The translations under genes and the position numbers were made by a program. Shown here in pieces: positions 48,181-56,901 of a stretch of 64,000 nt of DNA; the stretch's first letter is position 1; each line of letters starts with the position of its first letter. This DNA comes from Pseudomonas fluorescens (GTDB taxonomy: Bacteria; Pseudomonadota; Gammaproteobacteria; Pseudomonadales; Pseudomonadaceae), in contig NZ_MSDF01000058.1 in the NCBI RefSeq assembly GCF_002022275.1, positions 92,600 through 156,599 of the forward strand. The letters run 5' to 3'. The notes under the pieces are model-generated. The model saw only the letters and a program-made list of their open reading frames with translations, searched no databases and was not told the DNA's origin.

Positions 48181-48975
48181 ATGTCCAGAAACGGTCCTTT
48201 GGCCCTCGGTTTCCATGGTTTGGTGGTGCTGTTCATGATGGCGCCGCTGGTGGTGGTGTGCCTGGTGGCGTTCACCCCGGAAAACACCCTGAGCATTCCA
48301 ACGTCGGGCTTTTCCCTGCGCTGGTTTCGCGCGGTGTTCGAGCGGGCTGATTTTATCCAGGCGTTTTATAACAGCCTGATCCTGGCGTTTACCGCCGCCA
48401 GTTTGGCGACGTTAATTGCCGTACCGGCCGCCTTGGCGATCAGCCGATATCAGTTCCCCGGCCGCAACTTTTTCAGCGCGTTGTTTCTGTCGCCGATCAT
48501 CATCCCGCACCTCGTGCTGGGGGTGGCGATGCTGCGGTTGTTCGCGCTGATGGGCGTCAATGGCAGCTTCACCTGGCTGATGCTGGCGCACGTGGTGATC
48601 ATCACGCCGTATGTGTTGCGCCTGGTGTTGGCGGCGGCCATCGGCATTGATCGCAGTGCCGAGCAGGCGGCGGAATCTCTGGGTGCCAGCCGCTTTACGC
48701 TGTTTCGGCAAATCACTTTGCCGATGATTTTGCCGGGCGTTGCGGGCGGCTGGTTGCTGGCGTTTATCAACAGTTTCGACGAGGTGACGCTGTCGATTTT
48801 TGTCAGCTCGCCCGCCACGCAAACCTTGCCGGTGCGCATGTATGTGTACGCCACCGAGTCGATCGACCCAATGATGGCGGCGGTTTCGGCGCTGGTGATT
48901 GCGCTGACCGCCGCGACGATGATTCTGCTCGACCGGGTCTACGGCCTGGACCGCGTGCTGGTGGGGAAACACTGA
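48181..48975 (+). CDS. ABC transporter permease, PotC type
   Basis: A 264-residue permease with six helices and the coupling loop EQAAESLGASRFTLFRQITL near residues 161-180. PFLVVCLVAF-like first helix, FDEVTLSIFVSS near the end is typical of PotC/YdcV-type subunits. It begins 4 nt after its partner and its stop shares one base with the next ATG. Confidence 0.92.
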   Translation: MSRNGPLALGFHGLVVLFMMAPLVVVCLVAFTPENTLSIPTSGFSLRWFRAVFERADFIQAFYNSLILAFTAASLATLIAVPAALAISRYQFPGRNFFSALFLSPIIIPHLVLGVAMLRLFALMGVNGSFTWLMLAHVVIITPYVLRLVLAAAIGIDRSAEQAAESLGASRFTLFRQITLPMILPGVAGGWLLAFINSFDEVTLSIFVSSPATQTLPVRMYVYATESIDPMMAAVSALVIALTAATMILLDRVYGLDRVLVGKH

Positions 48976-49265
48976 TGGCCTTGTTCAAACGTCTGGCCGA
49001 GACCGGGCGCCCTGTCGTGACCTTCACGCTGGATGGTCAACCCGCCAGCGCCTTGCTCGGCGACACCCTGCTGACCGCCGTACTGACCAGCGCCGAACAC
49101 CTGCGTGGCAGTGATTTCAGCGCTGAACGGCGTGCCGGTTTTTGTTTGATGGGTGCCTGCCAGGATTGCTGGGTACGATTGGAAGATGGGCGGCGAGTGC
49201 GCGCCTGCTCGACCTTGCTGGAAGAAGGCCAGGCGATCAGCCGAGATCCGGGGCGCCAGCCATGA
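48975..49265 (+). CDS. Small (2Fe-2S) subunit of an opine-oxidase/D-hydroxyproline dehydrogenase-type enzyme
   Basis: A 96-residue ferredoxin-like subunit. Cysteines in GFCLMGACQDCWV (about residues 56-67) plus RACST near 78 form a 2Fe-2S plant-type site. Equivalent small subunits accompany the FAD subunits of Pseudomonas D-hydroxyproline dehydrogenase and HCN synthase (HcnA). It is the first of three dehydrogenase genes embedded in the transporter operon and is translationally coupled to both neighbours. Confidence 0.87.
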   Translation: MALFKRLAETGRPVVTFTLDGQPASALLGDTLLTAVLTSAEHLRGSDFSAERRAGFCLMGACQDCWVRLEDGRRVRACSTLLEEGQAISRDPGRQP

Positions 49266-50605
49266 AGCCGGTGGTGATTGTGGGCGCAGGCCCGGCGGGG
49301 ATCAGTGCGGCGCGCACGCTGCTCGACCATGGCATCAAAGCGTGCCTGGTGGATGAAAGTTTGCGTGGTGGCGGGCAGATTTACCGCCGCCAGCCGCAAG
49401 GCTTTCAACGCACGGCGGCGCAGATTTATGGATTTGAAGCGAGCAAGGCCGAAGCGGTGCATCGCACGATGGATGAACTCGCCCCCCTGATCGATTACAG
49501 GCCAGAAACCCTGGTGTGGAATGCCGAGGACGGTCGTCTCGACATGCTCAATAACGGTCGCGCCGAAAGCGTCGAATATTCTCAGATCATCGTCGCCACC
49601 GGCGCGACCGACCGCATCCTGCCGGTGCCGGGCTGGACCTTGCCCGGCGTGTATAGCCTCGGCGCGGCGCAGATCGCCTTGAAGTATCAGGGTTGCGCCA
49701 TCGGTGAACGCGTGGCGTTTTGTGGCAGCGGGCCGTTGCTGTATCTGGTGGCTTATCAATACGCCAAGGCGGGCGCCAAGGTCGTCGCGGTGCTCGACAG
49801 CGCGCCGTTCAGCGCCCAATGCCGTGCGCTGCCGGCATTGCTTGGGCAACCGGCGACATTGGCCAAGGGCGTGTATTACCGCGCCTGGCTGACGGCCCAT
49901 GGGGTTGCCGTGCACCAAGGCGCAACACTCACGCAGATCGACGGTGAACAACGCGTCAGTGGCATTCGCTGGGGCAATCAGGCCCTGGAATGCGATGCCG
50001 TGGCCTTCGCCCATGCCCTGCGCAGCGAAACGCAACTGGCGGATTTGCTCGGCTGTGAATTCGCCTGGAATGCCTTGAACCGCGCATGGTTGCCGCAGCG
50101 CGACAGCGCCGGGCGCAGCAGTGTCAGGGGCGTGTACCTGGCCGGCGACGGTGCCGGAATCATGGGCGCCGATGCCGCGCAAATGGCGGGTGAACGTGCG
50201 GCGTTGGCGGTGCTGGAAGATTCAGGCATCGCCATCGATCATCGCCGCCCTGCGGTGCTGGAACAGCAATTGGCAGGCATCCAGCGTTTTCGTCACGGCC
50301 TGGAAACCGCCTTTCCCTTCCCCGAGCAGTGGGCTGCACAAGCACCGGATGAGTTGATGCTTTGCCGCTGCGAAGAAGTCAGCGTGGGCGATGTGCGCGC
50401 CGTGGTAGATGAAGGCCACTGGGAAATCAATCGGGTCAAAGCGCATTGCCGCGTCGGCATGGGCCGCTGTCAGGGCCGCATGTGCGGGCTGGCGGCTGCG
50501 GAAATCGTGGCTGAGCGCAGTGGTCGCGGGATTGAAAACGTCGGGCGGATGCGCGGCCAGGCACCGATCAAGCCGCTGCCGTTTGGCGTGGAGGTGCAGC
50601 CATGA
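49262..50605 (+). CDS. FAD/NAD(P)-dependent oxidoreductase subunit, OoxA/HcnB type
   Basis: A 447-residue flavoprotein, start ATG 49262 overlapping the upstream stop by 4 nt (the open frame runs 40 codons further back inside the ferredoxin gene). The dinucleotide-binding motif GAGPAG is at residues 8-13, a second Rossmann segment (VAFCGSGPLLYLVAYQYAKA) near 155, and GDGAGI near 300. The C-terminus has LCRCEEVS, then HCRVGMGRCQGRMCG, a BFD-like iron-sulfur site. This domain order is that of opine oxidase OoxA and the alpha subunit of D-hydroxyproline dehydrogenase. Confidence 0.88.
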   Translation: MKPVVIVGAGPAGISAARTLLDHGIKACLVDESLRGGGQIYRRQPQGFQRTAAQIYGFEASKAEAVHRTMDELAPLIDYRPETLVWNAEDGRLDMLNNGRAESVEYSQIIVATGATDRILPVPGWTLPGVYSLGAAQIALKYQGCAIGERVAFCGSGPLLYLVAYQYAKAGAKVVAVLDSAPFSAQCRALPALLGQPATLAKGVYYRAWLTAHGVAVHQGATLTQIDGEQRVSGIRWGNQALECDAVAFAHALRSETQLADLLGCEFAWNALNRAWLPQRDSAGRSSVRGVYLAGDGAGIMGADAAQMAGERAALAVLEDSGIAIDHRRPAVLEQQLAGIQRFRHGLETAFPFPEQWAAQAPDELMLCRCEEVSVGDVRAVVDEGHWEINRVKAHCRVGMGRCQGRMCGLAAAEIVAERSGRGIENVGRMRGQAPIKPLPFGVEVQP

Positions 50606-51699
50606 TCGACGTCATCGTCTTGGGCGGCGGAATCGTCGGTGCGTCAGCGGCCTTGATGCTCGCGCAAAAAGGCCAGCGTGTGGCGCTGGTCGAGCGCGAT
50701 TTCTGCGGCTCGCATTCCAGTGGCGTCAACTATGGCGGCGTGCGGCGCCAAGGGCGACCTTTACACCAATTGCCGTTGTCGCAGCGTTCACATGCGTTGT
50801 GGGCCGACTTGCCGGGGTTGATCGGCATCGACGGCGAATACGTGCGTTCCGGGCATTTGAAACTGGCGCGCAGTCAGGCGGATTTCGCGGCCTTGCAGGC
50901 GTACGCCGAGCACACCCGTGGCTTCGGCCTGGGCTTGCAGCTGCTGGACTACGCCGAGCTGCGCGCGCGCTTCCCCTGGGTCGGTGATATCGCGGTGGGC
51001 GCCTCGTTGTGCCCCGAAGACGGCCACGCCAACCCGCGCCTGGTATCGCCCGCTTTCGCCCGTGCAGCGCAACGCCTCGGTGCGTCGGTTTACGAGCAGG
51101 CGGAAGTGATTCGCATCGAACACGACGGCTGCGAGTTCCAGGTGCACTGCGCCAACGGTTTGCATCTGCAAGCACCGTGGCTACTCAACTGCGCGGGCGC
51201 CTGGGCCGGCACGGTGGCCGAACAATTTGGCGAGCCGGTGCCGATCACCTCGGCGCACCCGGCGATGCTGGTCACCGAGCCGTTGCCGGTGGTGATGAAC
51301 GTGAGTACCGGCGTCGAAGGCGGTGGGATTTATGCGCGGCAAGTCGCCCGGGGCAACTGCATTTTGGGCGGCGGCCGCGGCTTTGCCCTTGGCCCGCTGC
51401 AGGCTCGACCGGGCCAGGCAGCGGTGCTGGAAATTCTGCGCAATGCCGGTGAGCTGTACCCGTTTCTCAAGGGGGCACAGGCGATTCGCACCTGGAGCGG
51501 CACCGAAGGTTACCTTCCCGATCATGAACCGGTGATCGGTCCCAGCAGCACACAACCCGGCCTGCTCCACGGTTTCGGCTTTGCCGGCGCCGGGTTCCAG
51601 CTCGGCCCCGCCGTCGGTGAAGCCCTGGCAGAGATCGTCTGCACCGGGGCCAGCCGACAACCCATCGAAGCGTTTTCCATCCGTCGTTTCCAAGCCTGA
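50602..51699 (+). CDS. FAD-dependent D-amino-acid/opine oxidase-type subunit, OoxB/HcnC type
   Basis: A 365-residue DAO-family flavoprotein with GGGIVGASAALMLAQKG at the N-terminus, an HSSGVNYGGVRRQ loop, and GFGFAGAGFQLGPAVGEALAE at the C-terminus. It should oxidise a C-N bond of an imino or secondary-amine substrate, passing electrons to the partner subunits. The 4-nt overlap with the upstream gene supports a three-subunit complex. Substrate unknown; opines, D-hydroxyproline or an N-alkyl amino acid are options. Confidence 0.87.
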   Translation: MIDVIVLGGGIVGASAALMLAQKGQRVALVERDFCGSHSSGVNYGGVRRQGRPLHQLPLSQRSHALWADLPGLIGIDGEYVRSGHLKLARSQADFAALQAYAEHTRGFGLGLQLLDYAELRARFPWVGDIAVGASLCPEDGHANPRLVSPAFARAAQRLGASVYEQAEVIRIEHDGCEFQVHCANGLHLQAPWLLNCAGAWAGTVAEQFGEPVPITSAHPAMLVTEPLPVVMNVSTGVEGGGIYARQVARGNCILGGGRGFALGPLQARPGQAAVLEILRNAGELYPFLKGAQAIRTWSGTEGYLPDHEPVIGPSSTQPGLLHGFGFAGAGFQLGPAVGEALAEIVCTGASRQPIEAFSIRRFQA

Positions 51700-51713
51700 G
51701 AGGAAAAACATCC

Positions 51714-52745
51714 ATGAACACACGTATCGCGCTGTCCTGCTTGTCCCTCGCGTTGCTCGCGTCCACCGCCCACGCGGCACCTACGCTGTACCTGGGCATG
51801 AACGGCGGCACCATGGAACGGGTCTACGCCGACAAGGTGCTGCCCGCGTTCGAAAAAGCCAATAACGTCAAAGTGGTGATCGTGCCTGGCACCTCGTCGG
51901 ACATCCTCGCCAAAGTCCAGGCCAACAAAGACAACCCACAGATGCACGTGATGTTCCTCGACGACGGCATCATGTACCGCGCCATCTCCATGGGCCTGTG
52001 CGACAAGCTCACGCCAAACCCGACCCTTGAGCAGATTCCGTCCAAGGCGAAAATCAAGGACGAAGCCGTGGCCGTGACACTCGGCGTCACGGGCCTGGGC
52101 TACAACGCCAAGATGTTCAAGGAGAAAGGCTGGGCCGCTCCCACTTCGTGGATGGACCTGGCCGACCCGCGCTTCAAGGATAAAGTGGTGTTCCAGTCCC
52201 TGGCCTCCTCCACCTTCGGCCTGCACGGTTTCCTGATGTTCAACCGCATTCAGGGCGGCTCTGAAACCGACGTGGAACCGGGCTTCAAGGCCTGGCCAAA
52301 AACCATTGGCCCGAATGTGCTGGAATACATCGCCAGCTCCGCGAAAATCTCCGAGATGGTGCAAACCGACGAAGCCGCAATCTTCCCGCTGACACCGACC
52401 CAGGTCACCACCCAGAAACTGCTCGGCGTGCCGATGGAATACGCGCAGCCCAAAGAAGGCGCGGTGGTGCTGAACGTCGCCGAATGCGTAATCGCACGCA
52501 ATGACCAGCCGGAACTGGCACAGAAACTTGCAGCGTTTCTGCTGACGGCTGAAGCCCAGGCGCCCGCGCTGGAAGAAGGTGATCAGATTCCGTCGAACCC
52601 GACTACGCCGACCACTGACAAAACCCGTGCACGGGTTGAAGCGATGCAGGGGTATTTGCAGACGGCGATTTCGATTGACTGGGACCAGGTGAACCAGGCG
52701 CGGCCGGAGTGGAATGCGCGGTGGAGCCGGTCTATCGAGCGGTAG
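51714..52745 (+). CDS. Periplasmic substrate-binding protein, PotD-like
   Basis: A 343-residue exported binding protein with signal peptide MNTRIALSCLSLALLASTAHA cut near residue 22. The mature part fits the PotD/FbpA-like class: LYLGMNGGTMERVYADKVLP, then GTSSDILAKVQANKDNP and a YAQPKEGAVVLNV strand near 250. It is the last gene of the operon and gives the importer its specificity. Good AGAGG site before ATG 51714. Confidence 0.9.
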   Translation: MNTRIALSCLSLALLASTAHAAPTLYLGMNGGTMERVYADKVLPAFEKANNVKVVIVPGTSSDILAKVQANKDNPQMHVMFLDDGIMYRAISMGLCDKLTPNPTLEQIPSKAKIKDEAVAVTLGVTGLGYNAKMFKEKGWAAPTSWMDLADPRFKDKVVFQSLASSTFGLHGFLMFNRIQGGSETDVEPGFKAWPKTIGPNVLEYIASSAKISEMVQTDEAAIFPLTPTQVTTQKLLGVPMEYAQPKEGAVVLNVAECVIARNDQPELAQKLAAFLLTAEAQAPALEEGDQIPSNPTTPTTDKTRARVEAMQGYLQTAISIDWDQVNQARPEWNARWSRSIER

Positions 52746-52761
52746 ACTGGAATAACGGATC

Positions 52762-52785
52762 GCTCCCACGTTTTTGGGTGGGAGC
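52762..52785. terminator. REP-like hairpin after the ABC/dehydrogenase operon
   Basis: GCTCCCAC (52762-52769) pairs perfectly with GTGGGAGC (52778-52785) around an 8-nt T-rich loop. It lies 16 nt after the binding-protein stop and just before the convergent membrane-protein gene's stop. There is no T-run after the stem, so this is a likely bidirectional transcript-end structure, possibly derived from a REP arm. Confidence 0.55.
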
Positions 52786-52790
52786 TGCTG

Positions 52791-53270
52791 TTACCGTGCG
52801 TTGCGCGCTTTGGCCTTGAGTTTATTGGAATGTGTTTTGTAAATCGCTCTCGCCGCATTCCGCTGAATACGGACTTCAAACAACTTCTGCCGCATTTCTC
52901 GATGGCGGTGAGTATTGAGCAGCAGCAATCCGAGCAGTGGAAACGCAATACCCAATGCATACGCCAGTGTATGCGGGCTGTACTGAATCGTCGGCAATAC
53001 CAGCAGCAAGCAAAAAGCGAAATAGCCTGCCAATAAGCCAGCGGCCCATCTGCGTCCTCGCGCAATCAGGAAATTGGCGAACCCGAAAAAAACTGTCAGT
53101 GACAGAAGGCCCCAACCAGACAGCTCAGCTCTCAGCGACGGGTCAAGCCTGCGTAAGTAGCTCTCCTCAACCACGACGGTCAACATAGCGGTTGAGAAGA
53201 TAGCCATGAATATCGTGCCCATGAAGACGGGAAAGTAACGAGTGAGAAAGCTGATAAGCGAATCATTCAC
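52791..53270 (-). CDS. Four-helix membrane protein, candidate immunity protein
   Basis: A 159-residue inner-membrane protein that I cannot place in a named family. Four hydrophobic helices lie at about residues 12-34, 52-70, 74-93 and 99-118, with a strongly basic C-terminal tail of about 40 residues ending KAKARNAR. Its ATG overlaps the stop of the upstream 307-residue gene by 4 nt, so the two are translationally coupled. Its size, topology and place directly after a membrane-active protein next to hcp resemble membrane immunity proteins of pore-forming type VI effectors. That role is an inference. Confidence 0.6.
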   Translation of the reverse strand: MNDSLISFLTRYFPVFMGTIFMAIFSTAMLTVVVEESYLRRLDPSLRAELSGWGLLSLTVFFGFANFLIARGRRWAAGLLAGYFAFCLLLVLPTIQYSPHTLAYALGIAFPLLGLLLLNTHRHREMRQKLFEVRIQRNAARAIYKTHSNKLKAKARNAR

Positions 53271-54190
53271 TCTGCAATCTCCTCGTACACGCCAATAACG
53301 ATGGTCGCTGCGTTTCCAACGTGACCGTTTTGATAACTTCCAGCGAGCCCCAAGATCCCGCCAAGAACATCTTTCAACTGAGTAAAAGTGGCATGTCGAA
53401 TTTGCCCGGCACTGTAACTTTTTGGAATCACGCCTGCTCGTTGTTTTAATTTGAGTATCTTTGCGGTCAAGGCTGGATCTCTCAGAGCCAACAGCTCATT
53501 GGTCAATTTTTTGCGTTCTTGACGAGACAGCCCGCGCAGAAGCTCAAGCCAGCTTTTACCCAGCGAGTTCCTGGCGGTTTTTAATAGCCGCACGGTCGTC
53601 AGCGTACTGGTTCCAATTCCAATCAGCGAAACGCCATCCAGTATGGGCGTGACCGTGTTGTACCAATCGGAATCATCCATACGATCATTTTCGCCCGGAC
53701 GGTAATGTTCGTTAAAGGTTCGAATCGATCCAATCACGCATTGGGCAGAACTGGCAATTGCCGCGGAGACGCCTGCGGCAACGACAAAGCTGCTGAAACC
53801 TGCGGTAAACGGAATCGCCACTGAGCCACTCAGAACAACAATCCACCCCAACACTGCGGCTCCACAGGATAAGGAGGTGTTGATCGCCTCAAATACAAGC
53901 TGCGACTCCCTCGGTTCCTCCTCCAGCGCCCTCATAAAATCCAACCGCGCCATTGACCGGGGCATCTCACGCAAAATCAACCGTTTGGGCAATACACTGC
54001 AAATCGGCTGAAACTCACGCAATGTTACCGGCCATAGTTGGGCATCGAGATACACCACCCCCGCCCCGGCAATCGCCGGATCGGCGTCAATGACAGCAAA
54101 CAATCGACGCAGATCAATACTGCTTTCCACCCGCTCACGCGTAGTGAGATGGGCGCTTGGGAAACCGTCCCTGAAGACACTGGAAGCCAT
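53267..54190 (-). CDS. Hypothetical membrane-active protein, candidate Hcp-linked type VI effector
   Basis: A 307-residue protein of unrecognised family. The start ATG 54190 is preceded by CAGGAG. There is no signal peptide. Residues 104-156 are a long hydrophobic hairpin-like stretch rich in Gly, Ala and Ser (SCGAAVLGWIVVLSGSVAIP, then FSSFVVAAGVSAAIASSA). A second hydrophobic patch covers about 181-200 and a third 275-303, separated by a very basic segment (220-255, RQERKKLTNELL). This layout is like soluble proteins that insert into membranes. It is divergent from hcp across 174 bp and followed by a coupled four-helix membrane protein. No enzymatic motif was seen. Confidence 0.6.
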   Translation of the reverse strand: MASSVFRDGFPSAHLTTRERVESSIDLRRLFAVIDADPAIAGAGVVYLDAQLWPVTLREFQPICSVLPKRLILREMPRSMARLDFMRALEEEPRESQLVFEAINTSLSCGAAVLGWIVVLSGSVAIPFTAGFSSFVVAAGVSAAIASSAQCVIGSIRTFNEHYRPGENDRMDDSDWYNTVTPILDGVSLIGIGTSTLTTVRLLKTARNSLGKSWLELLRGLSRQERKKLTNELLALRDPALTAKILKLKQRAGVIPKSYSAGQIRHATFTQLKDVLGGILGLAGSYQNGHVGNAATIVIGVYEEIAE

Positions 54191-54364
54191 TCCTTTACTC
54201 CTGAACTCACGAGAGCGCAGAGCGTATCCGGCAAGAATGTCGGAAAGTTTCCTTTTTCCGGACGGGCACTTCCCATTCTCCTCTCAGCCTCTTGTAGTCA
54301 ATCGCGGGTAGGGGAAAAGTACGCCCCACGCCACTGCCGGCGAACGTTCAGACAGGGAATGAAG

Positions 54365-54853
54365 ATGGCTACGGATATATTTTTGAAGCTGGGAGACATC
54401 AAGGGCGAGGCCAGGGACCAGGCGCACCGTGATGAAATCGACATTACCCGCTGGGGCTGGAGCATGCGGCAATCAGGCTCTATGCATACCGGTTCAGGCG
54501 GTGGAGCGGGCAAGGTCAATATGGCCAACATCGCCATCGAGAAGACCCTCGACAAATCCACGCCCAACCTGATGATGGCCTGCGCAACCGGAAAGCATTA
54601 TCCAGAAGCGCGAATCGTCGTTCGCAAGGCCGGCGGCGAGAGCAATCTTGAGTATCTGGTGATCACCTTGAAGGAAGTCATGGTTGCTTCCTATGACACG
54701 CGCGCAGCATCAACAGGTGACGTACTCATTGAAGAAATCAGTCTGAATTTTGCCAAGGTTGAAGTCAGCTATCAGCCGCAGAAAGCCGACGGTGGAAAAG
54801 ACGGCGGGCCTATCCGGTTCGGCTGGAATATTCGAGAAAATATCAAAATCTAA
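54365..54853 (+). CDS. hcp: Hcp-family type VI secretion tube protein
   Basis: A 162-residue Hcp protein. The start MATDIFLKLGDIKGEARD is the classic Hcp opening; ATG 54365 is chosen over the ATG six bases earlier because AGGGA lies 7 nt upstream of it. The middle LMMACATGKHYPEARIVVRKAG and the VMVASYDTRAAST strand match the hexamer-ring fold. Hcp rings stack into the inner tube of the secretion system and can carry small effectors in their lumen. No other T6SS structural gene is in the window, so this is an orphan hcp locus. Confidence 0.93.
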   Translation: MATDIFLKLGDIKGEARDQAHRDEIDITRWGWSMRQSGSMHTGSGGGAGKVNMANIAIEKTLDKSTPNLMMACATGKHYPEARIVVRKAGGESNLEYLVITLKEVMVASYDTRAASTGDVLIEEISLNFAKVEVSYQPQKADGGKDGGPIRFGWNIRENIKI

Positions 54854-54861
54854 TTGCAGGT

Positions 54862-55671
54862 TCAGTCGGGAACGGCCGGCAGCGCACGCTTATGCGCGGT
54901 CTTGCTGTATGCCCCTTCGACGATCGCCCTCACCCGCTCACTGACCGGCTTGCCCATCAGGTACGCATCGATCTCTTCATAACTGCAACCATAGGCCTGC
55001 TCATCCGCCTTGCCCGGCGCCAGCTCTTCAAGGTCGGCAGTGGGCAGCTTATGGACCAGATGTGCCGGTGCTCCGAGGGCAGCAGCCAACAGCCGCACCT
55101 GGGTTTTGGTCAGGCCGGACAGCGGCGCCAGGTCGCAGGCGCCGTCGCCGAACTTGGTGAAGAAACCCATCAAGGCTTCGGCGCCGTGGTCGGTGCCGAC
55201 CACCAAGCCGTTATGCAGATTGGCCACGGCGTATTGCGCGAGCATCCTCGCGCGGGCCTTGACGTTGCCTTTGATGAAATCGATCTGCTCGGCACTGGCT
55301 GAGTCGGCCGACAGGCTGGCCATCAAACCGTCGACGCTGGCGGCGATGTTCAGCGTTTCACTGTGGTCCGGGGTGATGAAATCCAGGGAGGTCTGGGCGT
55401 CCCTTTCATCCGCCTGGGTTTTATAGGGCAAGCGCATGGCGATAAAGCGCGCGGCGTGGCCGTTATTTCGTAATTGCTCAACTGCCAACTGGCACAACCG
55501 ACCCGCTGTCAGAGAATCCACCCCGCCACTGATGCCCAGCACCAACGCCTTGCAGCCGGATTGGCGCAGCGTGTGCGTGATGAAGTCGATACGCCGCTGG
55601 ATTTCCCTGGCCTCACCGCCTTTGACCAGTTGCCGATTGATGTTCAGCTCCTGCGCGATACGCTCTTGCAT
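54862..55671 (-). CDS. nadE: NH3-dependent NAD+ synthetase
   Basis: A 269-residue NAD synthetase converting nicotinate adenine dinucleotide to NAD with ammonia. The ATP PP-loop GISGGVDS is near residues 51-58, and the conserved FTKFGDGACDLAPL and KADEQAYGCSYEEID segments are present. It lacks the glutaminase domain of the long form. Start ATG 55671 with GGAGG at 6 nt, one base after the pncB stop. Last gene of pncA-pncB-nadE. Confidence 0.96.
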   Translation of the reverse strand: MQERIAQELNINRQLVKGGEAREIQRRIDFITHTLRQSGCKALVLGISGGVDSLTAGRLCQLAVEQLRNNGHAARFIAMRLPYKTQADERDAQTSLDFITPDHSETLNIAASVDGLMASLSADSASAEQIDFIKGNVKARARMLAQYAVANLHNGLVVGTDHGAEALMGFFTKFGDGACDLAPLSGLTKTQVRLLAAALGAPAHLVHKLPTADLEELAPGKADEQAYGCSYEEIDAYLMGKPVSERVRAIVEGAYSKTAHKRALPAVPD

Positions 55672-55672
55672 G

Positions 55673-56890
55673 TCACACCTCCACATTATCAATGTTGAAC
55701 ACTTTGGCTGCGTACTGCAAAAACGACGGGTCTTCGCAGACGTTCTTGATCGGGTCATCGGAGAATTTCACCACCGGCTCGCCGTGCACGCGTACCAGTT
55801 TCATCACGATACTCAGCGGCTCCACACCCTCGACATCGCAGGCCAGGCTGGTGCCCATGCCGAAGCCGAATTTGGCCTTGCCGCGCACGTGGCGCAGGAT
55901 CGGCAGGCATTTTTCGAAGTTCAGGCCGTCGGAGAACATCAGGTCCTTGGTCATCGGGTCGATGCCCAGCTGTTTGTAGCGGGCCAGGACTTTATCGGCC
56001 CAGACGATAGGGTCACCGGAATCCTGGCGCAGGCCGTCATAGAGCTTGGCGAAGTACAGGTCGAAGTCCTTGAGGAAGAAGTCGGTGCTGATGCAGTCAG
56101 TCAGGGCGATACCGAGGCGGCCACGGTATTCACGCACCCAGTTTTCCAGTGCGGCATTCTGGCTTTCGCGAAGGCGGCCCAGTTGCTGATGCACCATCAG
56201 CCATTGGTGAGCCATGGTGCCGATCAGCGGCAGGTCAAATTCATAAGCCAGGTGCGCATTGCTGGTGCCGACGAACTGGCCGGGGAAGTCGCGGCGCATG
56301 ATGTCGATCACTTCGCGCTGGGCCTTGAACGACAGGCGCCGGCGGGTCGAAAAGTCGGAAACACGCAGGTCGGCCAGTTCCTCGCGGCTGAGGTTTTTCT
56401 CCAGCCAGTCGAACTTCTGATAGAGCTTGCGGGTGACGTCTTCCAGGGTCACGTCGGGGTATTTATCGCGGTTGCGCAACTCGCTGACCAGCGCCAACAC
56501 CGGCTGCTCGAACATGATGCAGTGCAGCATCGGGCCGACCACGCGGATGTTCAGTTGCCCGTCGATTTCGCTGACGTGGAGGTAACGCAGGTTGAAGCGG
56601 AAAAGGCCGAGAAAGCGCTCGTAATCCGGGGTCAGGTATTCGCGAAAGCGAGGGTTGAACAGAAAGCGCAGCTCACCTTCACGCATGTGCAGGCCAGCGA
56701 GCTTTTCCAGCTCATCGCGCAGTTGCAGAATCAGGTGGCCGAGTTTTTCCTTCGAGCGGACGATGAAGTTGTATTCCACGTCCACGTTCGGGTGCTGGTG
56801 CAATACGGCTTGCATCATGGTGAAGGTGTAATAGTCGGTGTCGAGCAAACCCTGGATCACCGGGGATTCGTAGTCGTAGGCACTTTCCAT
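55673..56890 (-). CDS. pncB: Nicotinate phosphoribosyltransferase
   Basis: A 405-residue enzyme making nicotinate mononucleotide from nicotinate and PRPP. It has the family opening LLDTDYYTFTMMQAVLHQHP, FSTRRRLSFKAQ and GTSNAHLAYEFDLPLIGTMA with the autophosphorylated His region, plus the RQDSGDPIVWADK phosphate-binding loop. Second step of nicotinamide salvage, starting 11 nt after pncA. Confidence 0.97.
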   Translation of the reverse strand: MESAYDYESPVIQGLLDTDYYTFTMMQAVLHQHPNVDVEYNFIVRSKEKLGHLILQLRDELEKLAGLHMREGELRFLFNPRFREYLTPDYERFLGLFRFNLRYLHVSEIDGQLNIRVVGPMLHCIMFEQPVLALVSELRNRDKYPDVTLEDVTRKLYQKFDWLEKNLSREELADLRVSDFSTRRRLSFKAQREVIDIMRRDFPGQFVGTSNAHLAYEFDLPLIGTMAHQWLMVHQQLGRLRESQNAALENWVREYRGRLGIALTDCISTDFFLKDFDLYFAKLYDGLRQDSGDPIVWADKVLARYKQLGIDPMTKDLMFSDGLNFEKCLPILRHVRGKAKFGFGMGTSLACDVEGVEPLSIVMKLVRVHGEPVVKFSDDPIKNVCEDPSFLQYAAKVFNIDNVEV

Positions 56891-56901
56891 ACGGTGACTC
56901 C

